The notes beneath the pieces were generated by a model. The model made no database searches. It was not told the DNA's origin and worked only from the letters and a program-made list of their open reading frames with translations. Below are positions 1-13,172 of a DNA stretch of 64,000 nt, one piece after another. This stretch comes from Pristionchus mayeri (Eukaryota; Nematoda; Chromadorea; Rhabditida; Neodiplogasteridae). The translations under genes were made by a program, and so were the position numbers. The stretch spans positions 30,136,901 through 30,200,900 of the forward strand of contig BTRK01000006.1 in the NCBI GenBank assembly GCA_036245805.1. Direction: 5' to 3'. The first letter of the stretch is position 1, and the number at the start of each line of letters is the position of its first letter.

Positions 1-54
1 GATAGCGAACTGACTTTTTCCGAAGCATTATACGAACTTTCCGGACACCCCAAT
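1..54. mobile_element. Terminal fragment of a mariner-like element (shared TIR)
   Basis: The window opens inside a short stretch ending TTTCCGGACACCCC (about 39-52). The same sequence ends the 6201-7052 element, so this is probably the right end of another copy whose body lies outside the window. Only the terminal repeat is visible. Confidence 0.4.
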
Positions 55-3000
55 ACATTATATATTCACTATTCCGTTTATTAGTAGCTATCTCTCTCTA
101 TATTTTTACTTTTCTGTTTCTCTTTTAAAAGCCTAGTTTATTAGAAAATGCCTTTTTAACTGCATATTTCCAACTGGTGACTAATTGGAATGGCGGAATG
201 CGATCTCTCCCCCATGTGGATCTGATCGAGAAGAGGAAATAGAGTTCAAGCATCTTGATTCAACCGAGTTCAATTAGACTCGTACACTGAACTAGAGTGG
301 GTCAGACCGATTCTGTCGAATTTACAGATAATCCCGACTTAATGAAGCGCTTATACCTGTTAATCTTGCGTTTTCTTCTTCTTAGCCTTCTATAGATCAA
401 ATTCTTATTCGGCTTCTTGCTGATTGATCTGATTTGTATTGCAATGTAGTCAATGGAAATTAGCTTGACCCCATCGACTGTAAGATTGGAATGGGTCTAC
501 ACTTCCCCTCTCATTCAATCCCTTTCCACTCCTATTTAGTTGGAATGCGAGTGTCATCCTCCTTCCATTCCTTACTCCGTAACCTCTATTGACTAACCTC
601 TTCCTTTCATTCAGCATGTGATTGAATGGAATAACGGCGTGCCCACAAGTCATTTCTCTTTGTATTCTGGAAGTTTTTATTCATGTAGTCATGTGTTTCC
701 GGTTCAACCTCTTGTTTTGAAGTACTGTCAATCGAGGGTTCAATCTGTTTTTTCTCGTCTGATCTTCTGTGATGAATTTAATTATTTCCGATGCCATAAT
801 AACCGTCTGTCATCTATTTCTCCTTCCTTCTTCTTCTCCGATCAGTCCAGATGCTCTCTCAGGGGTTGCATCTCTCCTCTTCATTCTATTCCCCATGACC
901 TCCCTCCATTCACTTCTCACTGACTCCGCACGGCTGGTAATTGGTAATTTGCCCCTTGGGTACCTTTAGTCTCTCACTCCCTCCCTCCGCTCTCCTCTAT
1001 TCTATGCCCTCTTCTATGTTCAAGCCCGCTCCCTAAACTATTCAATAGGGAGATTCGCCTAGGAACAAGCATCTATATCCCAATCGAATTTATATCGAAC
1101 CCAAGTTTTGAATATTTCATTAATATTTCAGCCTACTTGGGATAGTACAGTCCACTTTGTCTCTCCCATTCATCTCGTAGTTGAGGGGGGAATCAGTGCT
1201 TAGCACATCATGCAAATGTGTCCCTCCCTCTGTGTTTGTTGGGAAGGGAAGAGAGAATGAGCGCGTGCTCGCATTTCATCCGAACCCTTTCTCTCCTTCC
1301 CTTACTCGGACCTCGTTTCTTGTTGTTCTTCCTTTAAGAATGATCAATCTGTACGATTTGTGTTTAATTAGAAAGTTCAACGATTATCGTGTAGTATGTT
1401 GTTAACATGGAGTTAGATCACGATTACTAATCGTTTGATATTCGATTATCAACGGACAAAACTCCCTTGTGTGGGCTATCATTCTCTTTGCTCAACCCAT
1501 TTCTTCTTGTCAAACTCCTCTCCTTCTCGACAATTCTCTATCATCTTTGCTTATCGTAAATGGAGGATGGGACGATCTCCCTTTATTCTCTCCCTTCTCT
1601 ATCATAATCTAGTGCTTCTCCACGTGAATCTCACGGATCCCCTCATCTTCCCTCACTCTCATCTTTCATGTAAGAGGGAAAGGGATCGTCAAACTCCCCT
1701 CCCTCTCCTCCCCCCCGAAGGGATGTACCTTCGTCTCCCTCACCCTCCCTCCCTCTCGGGCTGATTCCGGGACGCTATTTGTTTTGCGCAAGCTTCAGTG
1801 TGCGAGTGAGGCGTTGTTGGAAGGAAGAGACTACCTCATTCATATTTTGCAAGAAGTTGAAAAAAATCATTTGATTAACCATATATCCTTGTTGTACTAC
1901 AATGTTTGTGATGCCTTTAGTTTCACCAATACAGTGAGAATTCCCCACATTTACCTATCCATTTCTGTGCTAACACGTAGATCACTGCAACTTTTTCATC
2001 TGTGAGTGAGGAGAGAGGAGGGGTGTATCTCAAGTTGCTTCCTCCTTCCTCACTTCACTTAGTTTCATCCAGACCGCTGTCCTCCTCATCTTTCTTTCTC
2101 TCCTCTCTCATTCTCTTTTCATCTTCCCCACGAGGATTCCTTTCGATCACCCGCGTTTCAGTGTAATTTTCCCTAACCCGAGATGTTTTAAGCGAGGGGA
2201 ATATATTGCATGTGATCGATGGAAGAAGCATGCTTTGATCGTGAAACCTATCGATTTCTTTCTTTCCGTTCGCTCTATTTACAGAAATTCCGGAAGTTTT
2301 TGCGTTCTCAATCGCATGGAATTCCCTCTCTCCACTTGTCCTCTCTTCTTTCACTTCGCCTCTTTTCCATGTCACTTTGAGGATTTGATGGGGAAAGAGC
2401 AGTCTGATATATGTCTGCATCGAGTCTTTGTTTCCAAGTAAATGAGGGGGTGGAATCTCCCCGATTTCTTCCTTGTTCACTCCTTCTCCATCTTCTCCTT
2501 CCCTGTGTGATCGAGGGTGCGAAGTGAGAGAATCCATTCATCTCGTCTCCATTTGCTACACTTGTTCGACATCTCCACTCTCGCACATCTGGTAATCATT
2601 CATCATTAGTCCCATTAGCAAGAGTGGGGAGTTGAGGGAGACAGGAGAGGATAAGGGGGGGGGATCAGGAGTGTCACTCCAGCTGATGAAGGCGTCATTC
2701 ATCTAGTACAGGCGTAGCTGTGCCAATGTAACATTTTTTTTTGTTTTAATTGGATGCTGAAATTAATTCGGATAATTTTTAAATAATATATCTTAAGATG
2801 AATCTTCTATTATCGATTCTTCGTGTTATATCCATGTGAGATTGAGATTAGGTCGAGGGGATATTCAAGGGGGGGGGAGCATGTCTAGTGTCCACTCAGC
2901 ACTCGAGCTTCTCTCATCTGTCAGGTAGTGGATTTCCTCTCGAGAGGAAGAGGGTGGTGATACTTCCATCCGGTTGATCAAGTGGATCAGCTGATTGATA

Positions 3001-4428
3001 TCAAATATACCCATTCCCTTCTTCCTCAAATTTTTGCCTTTTTATTTGAAACGTATGGATCACGTAAGTTTCAGTCCTTGATGTAGCATAGGGATAATTG
3101 TAGAATCGTTCCAGCTATTGTACAAGACGACTAGTCGCTCCCTCCGAATGCCTTTCTTTTTGCCCTGTGCTGAGGAAGAATAAGATGATTTCTGGTAGTG
3201 TCTAGAGATCACTCGGCCTCCCTTTCTCTCTTCCGTGCGATCGCTTTGTCTCCTTCCTTTTCCTCTTCTTCGCGGTCCTTTTGTCTTGAAAAGTACATGG
3301 AACTTCCATTTGGAAAGTGGAAAATTGCGTGCATCTATCACCGATTTATGCCATTCACTTGGTTCAATGAAGAATGTGAATGGAGTTTGCGAGCTTTATT
3401 CGAGTCTGAATGCTCACTTCGGTTGACGGAACCTCGCAATGTCTTAGGAAGCAGAGAGAAAGGGAATTACGGCGGGGAATATCTCAAGGCTGGTAATTAT
3501 TGGCAGTGTGAGTCAACTAATTATTAGAATTGGTGAATTTCTACTCTCTTCTCCCCTTAGGAAATGAGAGTGAAACGCCTTTGCCTGTCTGGAGAGAATG
3601 GCCTTCTTGTTGGAAGGAAATATGGTAGGGGGGGGCTCATAGTTTAGTTTTATCATAAGGATCACTATAGCGGAAGTAATGATTCCAATGGCAGTGTCTC
3701 CTCATATCCCTTCCTGACATATCTTTCTGACTATTTGCTTATCCTCACCCTCTCCTCTTCTCATTTTCCTCCGTTCACTTCTGCCCTTTACTCATCTCCG
3801 TCTGTTGTTTCTCATGCTAAGTTCATTCTCCTTCCGAAGGGATTCCCCGCCCCTACAGGGGGGTTAACTACTTTGTCCTTTCTTGTCTTCTCATCCACCC
3901 TCTCTTTCAGTCTTCCCCATGATTACGAGTGATCACTTCGATGGTCGATCCATTCTCCTTTCTCTTCCCATCCAAGGGTAATCTCTAACAGTTTCCTCTG
4001 CAGTTTCGATCCTTCTCGTCCCTGTGGTTACTTCTCTTCCTCTTCTCCTGATCGTACTCCCACTGCCTCTCCCGTCCTTCCAAGGAATCAGAATACATCG
4101 AACCCGGCGAGGGAATCCATCGTTCTCCCTCTCAACTCCGGTATAATCTATTGCCTAATTCTTATTTTATTCGGTGAACATTCCTATCAAAGCTATTTTT
4201 TTATTTTAGTTTACAATGTTTTCAGAATAGTTGTGAAGCTGAAATGGCAAGCTATATGCTGATAATGATCACATCAATTCGTAATAGACATTAGTCAACT
4301 GTAGATTAGTGGGGTTAGTCAGAGTGTGTGGTAGTGACGTAACTTTCCCACGGGCGAACACACACTATCTCTCTTTCTCCCTCTCCCTCTCTGAAGAAAG
4401 AGAAGTGTACTCGGGCGAGTTTGATGTG
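55..4428. other. Gene-free stretch, pyrimidine-rich
   Basis: I find no exon chain with matching phases in these 4.4 kb. Open frames are short and reflect C/T-rich tracts. G-runs occur near 2657 and 2871. It may be intergenic DNA, or upstream regulatory or intron sequence of the RIN-type gene that follows. Confidence 0.5.
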
Positions 4429-4468
4429 TCATCTGGCATAAACTGACTGAGAGAGACTGGGCAGAGCA

Positions 4469-7400
4469 ATGCTGGGGGTTATGCTGGCTTTTCTCCGTGT
4501 TTCTTGCACAATATTCAACAATATTGCAGTATCCTCTCCGTCGACCGTATCCGGTAGTACATCGGGGAGTACAGTAGCCTTCCCGACTGCTCCTGTCCAG
4601 TGGTCGGCCATCACGAAGGAACTGAGGAGCAGACAGCAGAAAGTCGCCAAAGTAAGCAAGAATCGGAGTGTTTGGAGGGAAATGAAATCGATCTGCAACG
4701 TGTTTTCACGTGAGGGAAATGAGTCATTCCATCTAATGCTTTGGTGTTGCGAATGGGTAAATTGTCCGATCGCTTCAATTATCCGCCAAAAATAGTGCAT
4801 AAGTATCTTTGTAATGGTGCGCCATCAATGATCATGTCGAGCTCATCGATTGGCTGGCTACTAGAGAGGCATTATTGCATCGCCCTCCATTCACTGCCAT
4901 AGAGTACATATGCAAATGGGTTTGCATGAGCCGGTAACGAGAAAGGAAATATGGGAAAGATAGATGGAGAGAGATTGAATCTAGAGCCTCCCCTATTCTA
5001 TTCTTTATCCTTTATTATTATTCGGGCATACTCGTATACCCACCTAGTCAAAAGTAGTTTGCAGAATCCTTTCCTTGTATTGCGGATGTTCCCTTTGCAG
5101 GTTCTGCCGACTCCTCAAACTCCGCGAGTCTCAGCAGAGCAGAAGATGACTATTAGAGAGAGTGTGGCCAGTGCCACTGCAGGTCAGTCAGATAGGGTCA
5201 GTTGATGTGGATGTCTATCCTTTTCAGCCCATCTTCCTTCTCCTTCCTCTGCCTCTTCTTCCCTCCATCGATCTCTCCACTCAGACTACGCACAACTGGG
5301 AGAGTGCATCGGCGAGAACAACAACCCATCAGGTAAGCACTACTTGTTGATACTGCTTATCGAATAGCGAATACTTTGGCCCATCTTATTTCAGACTTGT
5401 CACTGTTGTCTCATCTATTTTACTTATATTTTGGGCTATGAGTGTAGTTGACTGGAATGAGTGAATGATGTCCTTAGGAGTGCGCGAGGACGATTCGATC
5501 TCCGTGGCGGGGACTGTCTTCGATGAACCATGGGACAGCAACACTTGGGAGAATCTACTCGTGTGTGCTGGCGATGGAGAAGCTGTGGGAAGAGGTCAGT
5601 GGGGAATGGGGGAGGGGGGGGATAATCAAATTGCATCGAAGTGGTCTCAAAATATTTATTCTTTCAATATAAAAGGTCAATCATGTTATTTATTAAAAAC
5701 TTGGCATTTTATCGTTGACTTTTTTGTACATCCCTCAGGAAAGAAGAATTTGTTCAGTGGTTGGTCAGGAGTCGATAATGGAAGAGGAGGATGACTTGGA
5801 TGATGAAGATGAGCAGCAGAATGGATCATTCGGAGACCACAACGAGGTGAGGCACTATTGGCAACTGGATTGTATTATGTTCTCCGCTCATTCTTCCTGG
5901 ATCTCACTATCAATTCGTGTTCTTATTTTGCCATCTTCCAGAACATGAGTCTTCTCTCGATGAAGTGTACGAATAGGACTCTCTCCTCACGTCCGAGCTC
6001 GGTTTGTTTCTCCTTTGTATGTTAAAATAGGCCATCGAAAGGAATGCATGCAAGCTACATCGACAGGAGTTTTATTTTTGCTAAAAATTGAAATGGTGAC
6101 AGTACATTGGGAAAACATCACTCACCTTAAGGGAGATGGGAAAATATGAAATAAAGTTCCCTCGATTATATTTATTAAGTATATTATTATTATAATATTA
6201 GGGTGTCCGGAAATTTTTAAGAATGGTCATGTAAAAACTTAGTTCATTATCGATATGCCGGATTTCGTAACTCTATTTGTAAACAATATATTGAGGAATC
6301 GATTAATGCTAGATGGTCAGGAATTGCCTCGGCATTCCAGTTGCACAATTGAATTTAATGGTGTTCAGGCGAAAATACGGATTTAAATATTTCAGTAAAT
6401 GCTCTGTCATACACACAGTTTTCGACGCATAATTCTGGCCATCGCTGTGGACTAAAAGGGGATTATGCACAATAATAATGAGGGGAGATTTTGATTGGCA
6501 AACGCCGATGAGAATTCTGAAGCAACCCCGAAACAGAAATTCACTCATTTTTGGACATTGTCTCTGACTTCTTCGTCGTCTATACAGAGAGATAATTTCA
6601 AATACCATTGCGACCAATCACAATATGTTCTCTACTCAACAGCAAGTGGTGGTCATCGGAGTCCCTCCCGTGCTCGTAAACGAGGGTAAAATACATATTC
6701 TAAGGAAAATGCGCACTACCGAAATCAAATTATGTTCATTAATTTGCGATTGCTCCTTAGATATACATGATTTCAACACTTCCAAACGTAGTAGACTTAC
6801 TTATGCTTATGTGGAATTCGGTTGGAATTTTAACTCTGTTATCCCATTGAGATATACAATTTTCAAAATGAGGGTATAAAATCGATTTTTCGGCATATTG
6901 CATCATCGCATGTTAATAGTGTTGATCAATCGACATGACACAAATTACTTCTCAGCTACCTTCATGCATTACTACCACGAAGCTATACTTATCGCTTCCC
7001 ATTCGTGAAAAAAATAAACAACAAACAAATTCTTAAAAATTTCCGGACACCCTGATAGTAGTCATTCAGCGTGCGATCTCTCACCATTCTCTTCTCTCGA
7101 TGGATGCGAATGGATCACTGAGGAGACCTGCCAGAATTGACTCTGCCAGCCACTCCATACAACAGTATATCGCATTGTGAGTGAAGGAAGATATGCAGAG
7201 GGAGGCGCGAGTGATCATGGAGTCATTCACTACTCTATCAGCATTAGTTAACATTTTTTTATTATTTAGAAAAGCAGGTATCTTTTATTTGCTGATCAAT
7301 TGTGACTGTTTGATCTCTCGCTTTTCAGTCTGGCTACAGCAGGTGGCACATTCTCGAACAGTCTGGATCGATTCATTGAGTGTGTGAAGGAGAGCAATGA

Positions 7401-9493
7401 AAAGGTAAGGGAGATAACAATTAGAGTAGATGAATAAGTAATGATTTGAGGACTCTCGACTGCTCGCCAAAAACGTGCGACAGTTTATGAATGGAATGAA
7501 GAACTATCTGATGAAGGCGGGCGAGGGTCAGCATTTCCCGACTCCCTTTCACTTCTGTTTCTACGTGGTGGTAGTTGACTACTTGTCAGGTGACCTCCAC
7601 TCGATAATCTCTCGTGAATCTTCTCGTCTCGATAGGAACTCAATACTGAATATGGATACCATTCTGGAGGACTCACTCAATCGACTAGTACTCAGTGAGT
7701 GACGGGGATGGAGAGGTACGGGGATACTTCACTCGTTTAATGCTATCGGGCGAAGACGGAAAAGAGGAGGATGAATGAATGCATCTCAATCTGTATGTCT
7801 ACTCCTTCCCATGGCAGAACCCCTCTGCGAGCACATCTACCACTCCCTTCGATCGACTCAGAGAGCATCGCCCTCCCTCGTCACTCTATTCACCAACATC
7901 GAGAAGGCACGAGCTATGCCTCCCCATCAGTTGGGACTTCCACCAAAGGTATCCTTCAGGCAGCTTACACCTTATTATCATTCTATCAATTATAGTTATC
8001 TAGGGAAGTGCATCTAGGGAAGTAATGGTGGGTTGATGATCATACTTACAATAGTTGTGGTTGACTATTCATGTTAATTCATCGTGGGTGGTCATTGATT
8101 GATTGCAGGCAGTGACTCCCTCTGCAGAGACGATCGAGAAAATGAGAGTACTGTGTAGGAAGATGCAGAGTCACTACTCACCCCATCGCAAACTAGAGAT
8201 CCTACTCAAGTGAGTCCCATTGGCATTGCAGCACAGGAATAATTCACTATAATATAACTGAATGGCCATTGTGAATGTATTCACTCTAGGGCGAGTTCTC
8301 TGATCTTCCACTCTCAATTGGATGGTGAGAAGGGGGAGAAGGAGGAGAGGGCGGTACTTCATCCATCCGCTGAAGGTCAGTAATAGAAGATCGTTGAGAA
8401 ACTAAGCTTATTTGAAATTCGTGTAGTAAAACTACAATCATGTTTGACCATAAAGTAATGACAAGATAAAGGATGAGATTGTAGATCTCGTCTCGTGGCT
8501 CGTGTGGCTCATCTCTCGTACTCTCAACGTCGCTTGTGAAGTGGAGGCACTCTACATGAGTGAACTTCTTCCCGTTCAGGTACCTCATTACGATAACTAA
8601 CTTATTTGTGGAATTGAACAACATTCGCAGTAATGATATCTGTACACAGTATATTCATGATACAGACCATATTGCATTATTGTCAGATGCATGTGACATG
8701 AGGGAGTGGTTTTCAGTTGCGTCAATCGGGGGACGGTGCCCTGTATCTGTCCGCCCTCGATTCAGCCATTCGAATTCTCTCGAGTCCTGGAGGACTGCAC
8801 AAACTGGCAAGCAAGGAGAGAGGAGACAGGAGTGGAAAGAACCTCAACACTGTCGTCAGTTTATTTGCATTGTTTTAGACATATGACATAATGTGGCTGC
8901 ATAAAGTGGGAGTGCTGGTAGAGAAGGTGTCTGCAGGGTGGGTGCTGTCTCATCCGTGTGGCAGTGCCCGATGAGTTGCAAGGAGCAGTCCACTACGAGT
9001 CATTCCCTCTCGTGGGAGACACCACTGCTGTCAGATTGTGCAGACTCATCGCTCACCAACACTCCATCACCAATCCACAGGACTACGGATTGTGAGTAAG
9101 AGGGGAAGGGAAGGGTAGGAGTACGGAAAGAGGACTGGGCAGGACTATACGGGGGCATTACTAAAGCGTAACTCGCAATTTCTCAGACCACAGTTAAGGT
9201 GCAACTTCTTGGTTGGTAATCAACTGACAACTTGTGATAAGTATTATCAGCCCGCTCATATTTGAGACCAACCACGAAGTTGTCCCATAGCACGATTTGC
9301 ACAGCCGAATACGGTAGTGACTGTGTTCCTCTTGAGATACCTCGTGACGGATTCGTTCGAGCAGTGTCTCTCTCCCTCGGATGTGATCGAGGATCTGAAG
9401 CAGACTCTCGACCAACGTCCCTTCCTCCTTGCATACAAGAGACACGAGGCGAGACTTGCCTGGCCTGCTCTCGCTGGTCTGGCTACCAATTAG
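4469..9493 (+). CDS. rin-1: RIN-family Rab5 guanine-nucleotide exchange factor (VPS9 + RA domains)
   Basis: RIN proteins activate Rab5-type GTPases through a VPS9 domain and bind Ras-GTP through a C-terminal RA domain, acting on early endosomes. Exons I can phase: 4469-4651, 5101-5182, 5285-5332, 5478-5594, 5739-5846, 5942-6001, 7070-7176, 7329-7404, 7451-7526, 7590-7694, 7818-7948, 8109-8209, 8290-8375, about 8470-8579, 8717-8854, 8937-9091, a 29-bp microexon 9187-9215, and 9291-9493 (TAG). The helical bundle before VPS9 includes RQFMNGMKNYLMKAGEG. VPS9 signatures are PLCEHIYHSL, then GDGALYLSALDSAIRIL. The RA domain has RLIAHQHSITNPQDYGL. No SH2 domain was found, and the true start may lie upstream. 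The 5594/5739 and 8375/8470 junctions do not agree in phase with the obvious acceptors (see findings). The large intron 6002-7069 carries a transposon. Confidence 0.85.
6201..7052 (-). mobile_element. Decayed mariner-like transposon inside a RIN-gene intron
   Basis: Terminal inverted repeats GGGTGTCCGGAAATTTTTAA and its complement bound about 850 bp. On the minus strand at about 6310-6480 there is a decayed stretch with KSPLII..V, N-Y and EHLLKYLNP spacing, resembling the middle of Tc1/mariner transposases, but no intact frame. It is therefore a dead copy. The insertion lies wholly within the intron between 6001 and 7070, so the coding exons are not damaged. Confidence 0.55.
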
Positions 9494-9666
9494 GATGAGC
9501 TAGAGGGTCCAGCCATCCATCCATCGAGTAGATTAGCACCAATAGTTGCATCATGTAGTACTATTTCATTTTCGCTCCATTATTGTGTCTAATGTTCACC
9601 GATAGATCTTCCATTGATGAATACTGTCTATTCCAGTAGCTTTCTCCTTTGTACAACGGTGCTTAC

Positions 9667-9712
9667 CCCCCCCCTCTCCCTCCCTCCCTCCCTCCCTCCC
9701 TCCCTCCCTCCC
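9667..9712 (+). repeat. CCCT tandem repeat (microsatellite)
   Basis: A run of C followed by about nine CCCT/CCTC units, 3' of the RIN-type gene. No gene is seen from 9494 to 10300. Confidence 0.85.
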
Positions 9713-10300
9713 CATCTCCTTCACTTTCTCTTCACCCATGATACGGTAGAGATTAAGTGGCTTCCCTATAGTCTGTACAATGTTGACTCCTTCCCCGTTG
9801 TTCGTTCCATGAGCTGATCTACCTCAATTATCGATCGAATCTCTGCAGTTATGGCTCCTATTCTTACCAAACAACAACCTCTCCCAAGTGCATACTTTGC
9901 CTATTTCATCCTTTCATAATACCTACGTTTTCACATATTCATAATCTGTAATCGAGTATGGGTCGACCTAATTCTTATCATTCTTATCACTCATATTTTT
10001 CATGTTTCTTTACAAGAAATCTCTCGTTCCTTCTTCCTGGTGTCCCACTTCATCCTTCCCTCTTGTCTCCATAGGTCACAATGTGCACTCTCAACCCAAA
10101 GAGATTCACCAAAATTCGTTCCACTTCCCACACTTTTATGCCTTTGAATAGCAAGAATAAATTATGTTGCTAATCATCAACGGTGATGGAATAGACAAAC
10201 AGAGTGGGAAGGGAAACTATATGTAGAGATATCTGTAGGCGATTCCCCTCCACATCGCAGAATGCCCAGCAGGCTTTTACATATTTATGAAAGTTACCAA

Positions 10301-10373
10301 CCGAGGACGAATTTGACGAGGACGAATTAGACGAATTAGAATTAGAATTACGAATTAGAATACGAGGACGAAT
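10301..10373 (+). repeat. GACGAATTAGA-type short tandem repeat
   Basis: Irregular tandem copies of GACGAATTA and GAATTA abut the left end of the mariner-like element at 10374. Confidence 0.7.
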
Positions 10374-12637
10374 TAGGTTGTCTCAAAAGTTTCTGACTAT
10401 TTTAATTTTTTCATGTTTTCACCTCTCCTGTCCTTGGATGTTGACCGATTTACTTCTGGTCTTCTACCATATACAGGGGCTTGGGTTCTCTATCTAGCGC
10501 ACATTACCTCTGTCCTAAAGAGCTCTTGAGATTCTCGCGATAAACTCTGAAATTCAACGAGATGGCAAAGGGACTAACTTTTTCAAAGGTTCAAAATTCT
10601 TCGGAAAACCGTGTGAGGTGCACATTTAATACACTACTGTGAAGTACTCCCAACATGTTATTAACCAGCCATATTTGATAGATGTACTGTTTTATCCACG
10701 TATATAGGGAGCGCACAATCTGAAAACTACACATGCTGGTAATTCGCGAAGTAGCATCAATAGATCCTGGAATTATGTCGACGATCCGAGATAGCTCATT
10801 TCAGGTGATTTGTGAATTGTTTCCCCAACATATGACAAGAATTATAGTTGGATTATAAAAATATGTCCTACACCATGCCTAGTACGCGACTAAACAAGCG
10901 GAACGAAAAATTAAAAACCTATTTCATATCACGCCTCTCACGAGATAATCGGGACGAAGAGCTGAAAGTGGAAATATAAATATTTTAGTTCTTTAGGTTT
11001 TTAGTTTGGGATTGGGTCGTAGAACGTTCTCCTAATTTGTTTAGAGGATATCGGATGTCGCAGCTGCAGCAGGATGCTGCAAAGTTGAGGCGGCGACCTT
11101 TGTATTCGGATGTTTTGACGCGTTTCTATGATCAAAGTAATGATTTTGACACGAATTATATATTTTTCACTTTTGCGGCCGCTGCAGCAGAGTCACTTCG
11201 TACCAGTTTTTAATTTGCTATTCGAATGAAGATTTTTGCCCCCTCTCCAAAAGTTACCATCTTGTAGAGCTTAAAATTCTGCACAATATATATTTTTTGC
11301 AGAAAATTTCCCGGGGGTCCTGGTAGGTTCCCAGAGCGCCGAAAGTCTCGCAATGGGCTGCACGACCGATGGCTCGATCACAAGGTCGCGGGTTCGAATC
11401 CCGGCCGTGGAAACAAAATTTTTTGCCAGCGCGAATTGATGCGGAAACTTCTTTAAATACGATAAAACGATGAAAGAAACAATCAAAACTATTTTTGTCG
11501 TCGCCGGGAGTCGAACCTGCGACCACAGCCCCCCGATATCCCTTCTGCAGCCCATTGTGAGACTTTCGGCTCTCTGGGAACCGAAAAGGACCCCCGGGAA
11601 ATTTTCTGCAAAAAAAATATATTGTGCAGAATTTTATGCTCTACAAGATGGTAAAGTTTGGAGTGGGGCAAAAATCTTCATTCGAGTCGCAAATTAAAAA
11701 CTGGTCCAAACTGTCTCTGCTGCAGCGGTCCAAACTGTCTCTGCTGCAACTGTCTCTGCAGTATAATTCGTGTCAAAATCATTACTTTGATCATAGAAAC
11801 GCTTTGTAGATCTGAAACATCCGCATATGAAGGTCAAAACATCCGAATACAAAGGTCGCCGCCTCAACTTTGCAGCAGCCTGCTGCAGCTGCAGCGTATC
11901 GAAAAATTCCGAAACTTCAAATTATGTTTACTAAAGTCAAGTACTACGTAGAAATTAAAGAAACAAGAAATCTTGAAATTCAAATGTCAACTCGATCTGC
12001 TGATTTGTCCCGATTCTCTCGTGAGAGGCGTGATATAATCTTTTCAACCGCACATTTTCTTCAAACCCTATAGCCTGACATGTGGTGATGATTGAACACA
12101 AGAATTGCAATTAAAAACACTTTTAAGAGCATAATAATTAAAGTACTAAAAGCCGGCTCAATGATTTAGCGGCTTAGGTGGTCAACTAGCATTGTCGGAA
12201 CGTTTTAATAGTGCATTAGGAGATATTTGAACCATCCGTTCCTGAGTTTATCCTATCGGAATGTGGAAGTCCAATGTCAAGCATTAAAATATGAGATTTT
12301 CACAACCTCTCGTTCCAAGCAAGAATTTATTTCCGTATTTTACGAGGTTATCCGAACAATTAGTCCTTGGACTATCCCTCATTCACCAGGCAGAATCAAC
12401 AGGTCAATCCTATTCGAGAAATCATCATCAGCAAAATGCACTAAAAATAGGCATATTTCGGTATTTCTGCAAAAAAAGTTCATTTCTCTCAAACTACGCA
12501 TTAGAGTTTAGATTGCAATGCATGGTGGTATTACACTACCAAGACCCTAACTCATGCCAAAAGGAAAATTGAAACATCCGATGGTGACGAGAGCAAACTT
12601 GAAAAATTAAATAGTCAGAAACTTTTGAGACAACCTA
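10374..12637. mobile_element. Mariner-like element interrupted by a foldback insertion
   Basis: Long terminal inverted repeats begin TAGGTTGTCTCAAAAGTTTC on the left and are mirrored at 12600-12637, continuing as CTGACTATTT. TA lies at both ends, as for Tc1/mariner insertions. Removing the nested 10926-12036 foldback leaves about 1.15 kb, a normal mariner length. I could not read a transposase in the remaining halves, so it is an inactive or nonautonomous copy. Confidence 0.7.
10926..12036. mobile_element. 1.1 kb foldback element, copy A, with tRNA-like B boxes in both arms
   Basis: Two arms of roughly 500 bp mirror each other. The termini are ATATCACGCCTCTCACGAGA and its complement. Arms share GCTGCAGCAG-type palindromes and the segment reading CCGAAAGTCTC..CAATGGGCTGCA. 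The left arm carries GGTTCGAATCC at 11391-11401. The right arm carries GGTTCGACTCC on the minus strand at 11507-11517. Both match the polymerase III B-box consensus GGTTCGANTCC. There is no long protein frame. A second, diverged copy lies at 19998-21153. Confidence 0.75.
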
Positions 12638-12682
12638 ATAATTTACCATGGGATAAACGATGGCCGAATAAGCTATGAAAGA

Positions 12683-13006
12683 ATATAAGGAGTGCTTGAA
12701 ACTCATTTCCAAAATTAACAACTAGTTTCCTCGTCTTGCAAAAATTTTCGCTTCGTTCAATTTTTACACAATTTTTTAAAAATTCATAACAATTCAATAA
12801 AAAATATGAGAGCTGCTATTGCGACTTATATTGGTCAATGAAAGCCAATAGCAGCCCATGCCAGTTGTAAAAGCTGATTTAAATTTTTTATTGAATTGTT
12901 ATGAATTTTTAAAAATTTGTGTAAAAATTGAAAAAAAGCGAAGATTTTTACAAAACGGGCAAACTTGTTGTTAATTGTGGAAATGAGTTACAAGTACGCC
13001 TTATAT
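12683..13006. mobile_element. Short AT-rich foldback element
   Basis: ATATAAGG..TACTTG..AACTCATTTCC and following sequence on the left (12683-12795) is mirrored at about 12890-13006, around a roughly 95-bp centre with GCTGCTATTG and CAATAGCAGC. The arms are diverged and there is no coding potential. Weaker similarity continues a few tens of bases outward on both sides. Confidence 0.65.
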
Positions 13007-13172
13007 TGAAAGATGCGTTGTTTCGTAGGGCTGACAACGTGACATCTTCAAATTTGTTCAATTTCGACTGTTTTTCCATGTTCATCTTTGTATCTTCCGA
13101 ATAGGTTGAACAGTAACTTTTAATTCACAAATGATCATAGTTTCGCTCTGAATAATCTCGAGAGCGAATTAT

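Noticed and set aside
11360..11412. A functional tRNA gene
   Set aside because: The T-arm and B box are present, but the A-box-like TGGCTCGAT lies too close (about 23 bases upstream), no anticodon arm or acceptor stem pairs, and the sequence is part of a repeat arm.
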